DNA from: JACKBK01 sp963707275
GTDB taxonomy: Bacteria > Chloroflexota > Anaerolineae > JAAEKA01
Direction: 5' to 3'
Length of the DNA stretch: 64,000 nucleotides
Assembly (NCBI GenBank): GCA_963707275.1
Contig: CAVPPH010000011.1
Location: 124,001-188,000, forward strand
In this document: one piece after another, positions 56,923 to 64,000 of the stretch
Layout: every line of letters begins with the position of its first letter
Numbering within the stretch: position 1 is the first letter of the stretch
Made by a program: the position numbers and the translations under genes
The notes under the pieces: generated by a model
Database searches by the model: none
What the model was told of the DNA's origin: nothing
Seen by the model: only the letters and a program-made list of their open reading frames with translations

Positions 56923-57345
56923 CACAACGACACGTTCTTCTGAAGACCGGCGCTGGCAGCGCTCAATCCGTAGATCAACGCCGCATTGACCGCGCCGATC
57001 GCTGCCAGCAGCGCCGAACCAGATCAACGCGGCAGGTGCGGAGCGCTGGATCGACGGCTCGCCGCCGAACGGGAGGACCCACGCCAGGCCGGCGACGAGC
57101 AGGCCCGCTACAACGCCTTCGAGCAGCGCCCGCAGCCACCGTCCTGGGCGGCGCGCCCGCGCCCACGCCGCGTAGACCGGAACACGCCGGTACACAACGA
57201 CCGCAGCGACCACGTCGATCAGTACGACGACGAGGAATCCTGGCGGCGGCGGGTGATCCGCGCCGGCGTACAGGATGACAAGCCAGCCGAAGAAGAAAGA
57301 TCAACGCGATGGCGACGGCAGTCCTGTCTTTCGGTCAAGGTTCAC
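56923..57345 (-). CDS. Small membrane protein before the ABC-2 exporter (frameshifted)
   Basis: Four hydrophobic segments can be followed across frames: AVAIALIFFFGWLVILYAG, GFLVVVLIDVVAAVVVY, LLEGVVAGLLVAGLAWVLP and LIWFGALLAAIGAVNAALIYG. The protein then ends SAASAGLQKNVSL at 56923. One surplus base near 57010 is clear; one or two more are needed near 57310-57335, so the start (GTG at 57345 or TTG at 57338) is uncertain. Length would be about 135-140 residues. I recognise no family. Position suggests one transcript with the exporter genes. Confidence 0.5.
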
Positions 57346-57400
57346 CTCACGTGCACCGCACAAGGCCTGGTTTCGCCAACCGCCTGTCCAGCAGTTCGCT

Positions 57401-57432
57401 ACCGCAGGGCGCAGCGTTGTGCGCCCTGCGGT
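57401..57432. terminator. Perfect 13-bp inverted repeat after the fusion lipoprotein gene
   Basis: ACCGCAGGGCGCA (57401-57413) pairs perfectly with TGCGCCCTGCGGT (57420-57432), loop of six. It lies about 55 bases past the stop of the hydrolase fusion on the minus strand. No T run follows, so its role as a terminator is probable but not certain. Confidence 0.55.
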
Positions 57433-57488
57433 GTTGGAACGACTCTGTCACGACCTTGACAGCCAGCTTGCGGTTTTCGTAGACGCAG

Positions 57489-60400
57489 TTACTCCTCTTC
57501 CTTGCTCGAGGTGCCATCGGGCAGGACAAACCCCACCACGGGAGCCTCGGCCACGCAGCTCGTGTCCAGCGGCGCCGTCGGATCCAGCACGAACTGCGTC
57601 ATCATCTGGCCGGCGCAGAGATTGACGCCTGCGATCTGGACGTGGGTGCGGCCGGGGAAGACGACCATGGTGGCGTTCGGCAAGGCGTCGGCCACCTCCT
57701 GGCTGCGGAAGGTCGGCGTCGCGACGTCCAGATCGCCGCTCAACAACAGCGTGGGAACGTCTGTTGTTACGTCGACGTCGGTCGAATCCGGCAGTTCCTG
57801 CACATTGATCAGCGAGCAGAACTGGACGTATCCGTCGGCGACTCGCCTGGCCGAAGAGGGTGGCGTAGCGGCCGGCTCCGTCCAGCTTCACTTCGTCGGC
57901 CGACTTCACAGGATCGTCCGAACAGACCATGGCCATGTGCATGAGCAAAGCCATCGCGCCCTGTGGTGGCAGTGCGACTGGCCAGGAGGGCGCCTCCCTT
58001 CTGGGTGCCCAGGAACGCGGCAACCGCCTCCGCGCCGCCATCGACCAATCCACTCAGGTATGACGGCAGGCCTGCAATCCCGGCGAGACTGCCCTGGTTG
58101 CCGTAGATGAAGCTCACCATGTCGTCCAGCGTGACCTCGCCCTCGACCGTCAGCGACGGGTCGTTGGGATCGGTGTAGGTGTAGGGCAAGGGGCCGTTGT
58201 CGAACAGCGCCAGCGCCGCGTCTACCAGGGCCGGGATGTCGTAGGCTTCCGTACACTTCGCGTCCGCCTCGCACATCGCGGTCAGGTTGTCGATGCCCCA
58301 CTGCGCGTCCAGCGCCCGATCTTCGAACCAACTCTTGCGCGCCAGAGTCGCGGCGCCGTCCAGCACCACGGCCTCCAGGATCTCGGGGAAGTCGCGCATG
58401 ACGTGCTGCCCAAGCTGGGAGCCGTAGGAAGCGCCGTAGTAGATGATCTGGTCGTAGCCCAGCGCCTCACGCACGGCGTTCACGTCGGCGGCGTTCTCCA
58501 CGCTGTTGTAGGCGTCGAAGTTCGACGTCCCTCTGCCTTGAATCGTCGATGCAGTCCTGAATGACACCGGTTTCGAAGGTCGTCAGCATCGTCGCCGGTC
58601 AGTCCCTGCTCGTAGGCGGTCCACGGGGCAGAGATAGCCTCGGGACAATTCAGGAAGGGATCGGTGTGCTCGGTGCCGCGCTGCTCGACGAGCGACGATG
58701 TCGCGCTCGGCCAGAATGCCGCCCAGCAGCTCGGGCTGGAACAGGCTGAAGATATTCGGGGCTGACCTCCGTCTGGCCCGGGCCGCCGGCCAGCATGAAC
58801 AGCGGCGAGTTGGCGGTTCCCTGGCCGGAGTTGAGGCGCGTGATGCCCAGCTTCACCTCGCGGTCGCTGTCGCCGCTGCGCGATTCCGGCACCACCACGT
58901 AGCCGCAGTCCATGTCGAGATCGACCGGAAGGTCCTCCGGCGGTTGGGCGAAGCACTTGTCCAGCGGCTCGAAGCGCGGCAGGGCAGCTTGCCCGGCTTG
59001 CTCGGCCTGCCCGGCTGCCACGGCCCCCGTTACGACGCCGGCGATTTGGGGCACGATGGAGCGGACGACATTGCTTGAGGCCGCGTTGCCCCACATCACG
59101 ATGGTGGTATCACTGTCGGGGATGTAACCGCCGTCACTCTCGAAGCCCAGGGTCTGGCCGCCGTGGCCCAGCACGCCGTTGTTGTCAAGCATGCCGTGCG
59201 CATAGATGGTGCCCGGCCCCAGTGCATCCACGCCCGCCGGGGTGTGCTGCTCCATCAGATCGAGCGTCTCCGGCTGCTGGAAGAGCTGGCCGGTCAACAG
59301 GGCCTTCAGGAAGACGGCAAACTCCTCGGGCGTGGACACGACGGCGCCGGCGGACCAACCCTGGCTGGCGTTCCATTCACTCGTGGTGTAGGTAAAGGGT
59401 GTGGTGTAGTAGGCCTGGGGCAGCGCACCCGCCTCCGGCTGGCCCGTCTGCAGGTAGGTCTGCTGCAGGCCCAGCGGCTCGAAGATGCGCGCCTTCAGAT
59501 TCTCCTCGTACGACTTGCCGGTGGCCTTTTCGATGATGAGGCCGAGCAGGATATAGCCGGTGTTGCTGTAATTCCATTTTCCTTCCGCGCCCGGCTCGAA
59601 GTCGCTAAGGCCCGAGTTGGCGACCACTTGCACCAGTTCTTCCGGGGTGAAGTCGCGGGTGAGCATGGCCTTGTCCTTGGTGCCATCCTCAATCGTTGTG
59701 CCGTCCTCGGTCGGCAGGTCGAAGTAGTCGTGCAGACCGCTGGTGTGGGTCAGCATCATGTCGATGGTGATCTGGTCGCCGTACGGCAACTGCGCCGCCA
59801 GGTCGGGGAGCCACTTGCTCAGCAGATCGCTGGTGGAAAGCACCCCTTCCTCCTGGAGTTGGAAGATCATGGCAGAGGTCATCATCTTCGTGTTGCTGCC
59901 GATCTGGTAGGGGGAATCGGCCGGCAGTGGGTCGCAGGTGGTCACGTCGGAAACGCCGATTGACTTGAAGTAACGTCCCTCCGGCGTGATGATCAGCATG
60001 GAGGCGCCAGGCCCGGGGTGTGCCCCATCCTGCACGAGACTTACCAGTGCCCTGGTCGAGCATGGCGCTGATCTCCGGGGCCAGCGTGTCCTCGATGGTG
60101 TTGATGGCCAGCGCCTGTTCGCCGCACAGATCGACGACCGTGGTGATCACGGCGTCAAGGATCATCGTGCTGCCTTCGGTTTTTGGGGGAGCGAAAAGTT
60201 GGCCCCCGAGGGGAAGCAACGGAGCGGCGTCGCCCAGAAGTTGCAGGAACTGCTCGCTGCGGGAATCGCCCGGACAGGCGGCCAGTGTCGCCGGACCGAT
60301 CTCGATGGTGACGTTCGCGCCGTCCAGGGTGTAGGTGCCGGAGGCGTCGTTGCAGTCAGCCTTGATGTCGACCGTGCCGTCGTCCTTGAAGGTCACCATG

Positions 60401-61056
60401 TAGCTGGCGGGATCTTCGACAGTGATCTCCTCGTCCGTGCTGCTGAAGGAGGTCCATTTCCACGGGTTCGCCATGATCCCGGCAACCATGGCCTGCCAGC
60501 TGGGCCGCTTCGGCTGCTGCTACAGCATCGGCATCCGGGACTGTCGGCCGCCTCGCCGGCCGGGCCAAGCCGCATGACGCCGGCGTCATCCATCAGGTTG
60601 ATGTACAGCTGGTTGTCAACCATGAAATAATTGGCGGCGCTGCTCAACAGCTGCACAAACTGGTCGCTGCGCGATCCTTCCGGGCAGGCGGCCATGGTCA
60701 TGGGGCCGACAGCGATGGTCAGTGCGCCGTCCTGCGTCGGTGTAGGTGCCGGCGGCGTTGTTGCAGTCGGCCACGATGTTGACCGTGCCGTCCTCGTTGA
60801 AGGTCACCTGGTAGCTCTCAGGCGTTTCCACCGTGAACTGTTCCTCTGCGCCGGAGAAGGCGATCCACTGCCAGGGCTGTGTCGTCAGCGACACCTCACC
60901 AGCAGGCTGGCCGGCGTCTGCGGCAGCCGGCTCTGTTGCAGCCGCTGCGGGCGCTTCGGTCGCCGCAGGGGCCGGGGTTGCCACAGGCGCTGCGCCGCCA
61001 CAGGCGGCCAGCAGCAGCGAGGCAATGATCAGTACAAACAGGATATGCTTTCGCAT
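57489..61056 (-). CDS. Giant lipoprotein: META-META-beta-lactamase-alpha/beta-hydrolase fusion (about ten frameshifts)
   Basis: Reconstructed length about 1185 residues. Order: lipoprotein signal (IIASLLLAACGG); META 1 (QPWQWIAF, FNEDGTVNIVADCNNAAG); META 2 (NPWKWTSFSS, DDGTVDIKADCNDASG); a serine beta-lactamase/D-aminopeptidase-like domain with SNTK, YSN and GHGG; then an alpha/beta-hydrolase with GASYGSQLG (nucleophile Ser), LLSGDLDVATP and a TAP-like end with GRTHVQI (catalytic His). The joint from beta-lactamase to hydrolase lies in one unbroken frame (60035-58765), so this fusion is real. The joints META-META and META-lactamase each need one base removed. Breaks lie near 60740, 60545, 60495, 60045, 58755, 58690, 58595, 58550, 57965 and 57845; removing one base at each gives a multiple of three. 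Start ATG at 61056 has AGGAG seven bases upstream. A surface peptidase or esterase role is inferred. Confidence 0.75.
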
Positions 61057-61145
61057 GGGTAATCTCCTTGAATTTCTGATTCGATACACTTATTCGAGTC
61101 GAGCAGCCCACGTGGGCTCGCGACTCAAGCCGCACCTGGGGGTGC

Positions 61146-63027
61146 TCACTGCCGCGGTGAAGGATGCTTACTCTCGCAATGGATGATGTCGCTTGACGAC
61201 TGCACGTCCATCGTCAGGCCGGTGCGCACGCGGTCGCTGGACGGCGCTGCGAAGGTGGCCAGCCGTCCGGTCACGAAGACCCTGGTCGGCTGCTGCGCTC
61301 GCGCGTCGGCCACGAACCGCCGCAGCAGCTCGTCGCGTCCCGGCGTCGTTGGGAACGGTCACGGCGAACGACTTGCCGACCGCATCATCGGCCTGCGCCT
61401 TGAGGTTGAAGCGCCAGGTCGAGGCGTCCGGCCCGTCGCCGCTCCACCAGTCGCCCAGGATCTGCTTGTGCGCTTTCATCGCCATACAGGTTGCCGTGGT
61501 CCACGTATCCCCACAGCATCACCTCCTGGCCGTCAAGCTGGCGCATCTCGTCGTCGTTGATGGCGAACCCGTTCCTGCTGAGCGAGGACGCAGCCATGTA
61601 GTCATCCGGATCCGGCGCGGTCACTTCACCAGCCGGCGCGAAACCCAAGGTGCCGCCGTCGGCGAAAAGGTCAATGTAAAGGTTCTCACCCTCGAAGAAG
61701 TAGCGTGCGCCGCTGCCCAGCAAGGTGACGAACTGGGCGCTGCGCGACGCCGGGCCGCAATCGGCCAAGGTCGCCGAATCGACGGCGATGGTCAAGGTCT
61801 CGCCCCATTCACCCTGGTAGAAGCCCACGACGTCGTTGCAGTCGGCCGTGACGGCCAGCGATGCATCCGGGTTGAAGGCGACGCGATAGCTGGCCGGCTC
61901 CTCGATCTCGACCGCTTCCAACGGATTGGCGAACGACACCCACTGCCAGGGATGCGCCCGCAGCATCAGGAGGTCTTCGGTGGGCGGCGGCGCCAGTTCA
62001 GGCGCCGGCAGCGCTGCGGTTTCAGACGCCGCCTGCGGCGCAAAGAGCAGCCGGCTCTCGACGTCCTGGCCGCCCGCGTAGTAGAGGGCCAGCCGGCCGA
62101 AGTCATAGCCCCAGTGGGCGACATTGCCCAACGCAGCGAGATACGCGCTTTCCTGAGAGCCAGCCGGCTCGGGGCAGCTTGTATCGGTAGCAGTCAGCGG
62201 GCCGATGCTCATGACCAACGGATTGTCATCGCCCAGGCTGAAGGTGCCGCTGTAGCTGTTGCAGCCGCCGGAGCCGCTGACCTGGCCGTCTTGAAACGTG
62301 AGGGTCACTTCGGCGTCGGCGAGCGCAGGTTGATCGTGGTCAAGCTCCAGCAAGGTCCAGCGGGTACCGTCGAGATCGGCGGCTGATATTTTCACCAACT
62401 CGCCGCCCTCCGGAGTGGTCTCGACCAGTCGCCCGTCCTGCAGGGCATAGGTCTTGTGCGCCTTGTGCGTGCCGCAGCAGGCGACGTCGCCCGGCCCTTG
62501 CATGATGATATCCAGCACCACCTGGCCGTCTGTGACGGTTGCCGATCTGACCCCAATCCGGTCCTCGATCCAGACTGCGCCGGCATCGACCGGCTGGCCG
62601 TCGCGGTTGAGCTGCGCCGCGACGTAGGTGAAGGCGCCGCTGCCGCCGCCCCGTTCCAGCAGAAAGACCACGGCATCGTCCACGCCGTCGCCGTCGAGAT
62701 CGCCGCTGAGTTCAGCGCCGTCGATGTATTCCACGGTCGGCCGGGCCGGATCGTCCGCGGCATACGGCTCGCCTTCGAACAGCCCGTCGGTCAGGGTGAT
62801 CGGCTCGTCGTAGATGCCGCTGTAGGTCGCGTTCTCGCAGCGCTGTCCAGCGGGATGAGGTTGGCTGCGGCGGGCGCAATCGCTGCCGTCGCAGCCTCGT
62901 CCGCTTGTGCTTCCGTCGCAGCAGGCGTATCCGGTGGCGGCGGCACAGGCGCCGGCGCGGCCGGCGCGTAGCAGGCAGCAGCCAGCAGAATCGCCAGGAG
63001 CAGCACGGGCAGCAAGCGGAACCTCAT
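61146..63027 (-). CDS. Lipoprotein with two META-like domains and a C-terminal OB-like domain (three frameshifts)
   Basis: Reconstructed length about 626 residues. A lipoprotein signal (LLLAILLAAACYAP) is followed by a region with GDLDGDGVDDAVVFLLERGGG (a calcium-loop or VCBS-like repeat, as in surface proteins). META 1 is TFQDGQVSGSGGCNSYSGTF; META 2 has PWQWVSFANP and FNPDASLAVTADCNDVVG. The C-terminal part reads MRQLDGQEVMLWGYVDHG and WWSGDGPDASTWRFNL, then VFVTGRLATFAAP. A missing base near 62845 and surplus bases near 61490 and 61345 break it; with these repaired it stops at 61146. The start overlaps the stop of the preceding small gene (ATGA). It lies 89 bases upstream of the fusion lipoprotein, probably one operon. 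Confidence 0.72.
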
Positions 63028-63446
63028 TCCGGGGTCTCCACGTCAGCTTCGGGCGCTTCGCCGGAGGCGTCCGGCTCGATGGCGGGCAACACCAGCAAGA
63101 GCATGGCGCCCGCGCTGTGGGCATAGCTTTGGAACTGAGCAACGTTGCCGGCATAGTCGTCGCCGGCCAGCGACCGGTGCAGATGCATCCGGCCATCGTC
63201 GTTGACCTGACCCACATGCTCGTCCGGTCCCAGGCGGCTGCTGTAGACCTTGCCGCTGCTCAGATCGACGTGGCCGATCTTCTTGTCGGGACCGAAGCGC
63301 TGTTCGTAGATGTCGCCGGTGGTCAGATTGACGTGGCCGATCTGGTCATCGAAGCCGGGCTGGCTGCGATAGACCGTTCCATCGTCTTCGACGCGTCCCA
63401 ACAGCCTGTCAGGGGCGCCGGAAAGTGCAAGATATACCTTGGTCAT
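63024..63446 (-). CDS. Small repeat protein with G-x-V-x-x-x-G-x-x-Y units
   Basis: 140 residues. Four to five units of about 20 residues repeat the pattern GxVxxxxGxxY: LLGRVEDDGTVYRSQ, IGHVNLTTGDIYEQR, IGHVDLSSGKVYSSR, VGQVNDDGRMHLH. A hydrophobic stretch follows (AGAMLLLVLPAI) and an acidic tail. I know this only as a hypothetical family with hints of sheet-like repeats. AAGGAG precedes the ATG. The stop overlaps the start of the META lipoprotein gene, so the two are coupled. No signal peptide; a cytoplasmic or tail-anchored protein is possible. Confidence 0.7.
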   Translation of the reverse strand: MTKVYLALSGAPDRLLGRVEDDGTVYRSQPGFDDQIGHVNLTTGDIYEQRFGPDKKIGHVDLSSGKVYSSRLGPDEHVGQVNDDGRMHLHRSLAGDDYAGNVAQFQSYAHSAGAMLLLVLPAIEPDASGEAPEADVETPE

Positions 63447-63464
63447 GGTCGTTTCTCCTTGTGC

Positions 63465-63683
63465 CTAACTCTTGTTTTTCCTGTTGACGGCTGCAAAACG
63501 AGCCGGGCAACCGGCGTTGTCGTGGTCCTGATGGCGCCAGAAATAGTTCACGTCATCGGGTCGGGAACTGCGAGCGCGCTGGCGCAAGGTCACGATGCCG
63601 CCACAGTGCGGACATTTTGCCTGTTTCGGCGCGCCGGCCTTGGCCTCGACCAGGGAACCGTCCTTGTCTAGTGCTGTTTTCAT
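63465..63683 (-). CDS. Small zinc-ribbon protein
   Basis: 72 residues. CPHCGG (residues 24-29) and a later HQDHDNAGC (about 51-59) can supply zinc ligands. The segment VTLRQRARSSRPDDVNYFWRHQDH recalls the zinc-ribbon-like heads of CoiA-type competence proteins, but that is weak. The gene lies 18 bases upstream of the repeat-protein gene on the same strand. Start ATG at 63683; no clear ribosome site. Confidence 0.6.
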   Translation of the reverse strand: MKTALDKDGSLVEAKAGAPKQAKCPHCGGIVTLRQRARSSRPDDVNYFWRHQDHDNAGCPARFAAVNRKNKS

Positions 63684-63731
63684 CGTTGGCTTTGCAGCAA
63701 TTCTGGATCAGTCCAATGATCTACGCCAACC

Positions 63732-64000
63732 CTAATCCATCAGAAACACAAGGATCGTGGTCTTGTCCGACAGCTTGTGCCGTCCGGCGAGCACGATACC
63801 GGACATGGCCCCACCGTCGCCGATGTTGAAGACCGCCAGTTCGCTGATCGATGCATCATCGTAGGCCGCTGCCAGCGCGGCCTTGCCCTGTTCGGGATCG
63901 TCGATGTTGTCCAGTATCATCGGCGTCGAGATAGATGCATCGGGGTCGTCGATGGCATCGCAGCTCGGCCACGATGTCGTGGGCCGCGCCTGCCGGGCGT
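63732..64000 (-). CDS. Hypothetical protein, 3' part only
   Basis: Cut by the right window edge. About 90 residues remain, ending ELAVFNIGDGGAMSGIVLAGRHKLSDKTTILVFLMD. A surplus base near 63955 seems to link AHDIVAELR to DAIDDPDASISTPM upstream. No family recognised; a short acidic cytoplasmic protein end. It faces the same way as the following genes and may head their operon. Confidence 0.5.
   Translation of the reverse strand, partial: ARQARPTTSWPSCDAIDDPDASISTPMILDNIDDPEQGKAALAAAYDDASISELAVFNIGDGGAMSGIVLAGRHKLSDKTTILVFLMD

Noticed and set aside
1..64000. Programmed frameshifting as cause of the many frame breaks
   Set aside because: Breaks occur at unrelated sites in unrelated genes, without slippery heptamers and downstream pseudoknots in common, and in both directions. 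Sequence error is simpler.

Overview
The window looks like a piece of a high-GC Chloroflexota genome, most likely Anaerolineae or Caldilineae. This is inferred from gene content: Thr-Pro-rich linkers behind lipoprotein signals, META-domain lipoproteins, a MalT-like LuxR regulator, DUF3048 and DUF2252 proteins, and a mix of PPK2, CHAD and P-type ATPase genes. I could run no search, so the taxonomy is inference. Many genes are broken by single-base indels. Where I could rebuild the frame, most fixes remove one surplus base and the paralogue or family pattern then reads through. I therefore report reconstructed genes that span the breaks and treat the indels as probable sequence errors rather than decay. 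Positions of indels are good to about 10-30 bases.

Left part (1-6300, mostly minus strand): a cut-off site-2-type protease, a DUF3048 lipoprotein, a membrane protein with four cyclic-nucleotide-binding-like domains, an SH3 lipoprotein sharing its C-terminal domain, and tRNA-Leu(CAA) with a clear promoter. Then on plus: an ECF sigma factor with its anti-sigma protein, mutM, and a large MalT/LuxR regulator. 12.0-17.1 kb holds a sulfur-flavoured group: a CoA-disulfide-reductase/rhodanese fusion, a LURP-one-like protein and a DszB-like desulfinase with all three catalytic residues. 17.3-24.8 kb holds a GH63-like glucosidase, a lactonase, a glucose dehydrogenase and a second copy of the reductase/rhodanese fusion: a plausible route from glucoside to gluconate.

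The central block (24.9-42.3 kb, all plus strand) is the most interesting part. A CHAD-domain protein is translationally coupled to a ParA-type ATPase. Two copies of a PPK2 polyphosphate kinase plus P-type cation ATPase cassette follow, with a Na+/H+ antiporter, a small membrane protein and a kinase-like DUF2252 protein between them, then a ClC channel and a SulP transporter. I read this as a polyphosphate-linked ion-transport island, possibly with its own granule-positioning ATPase.

Right part (43-64 kb, minus strand): a MacB/FtsX-type exporter, a two-component system whose response regulator is coupled to a large SF2 helicase, an ABC-2 exporter, and a row of lipoproteins. The last includes a META-META-beta-lactamase-alpha/beta-hydrolase fusion. 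Short palindromic and MITE-like repeats sit in many of the gaps. No rRNA, CRISPR array, transposase gene or prophage was seen.
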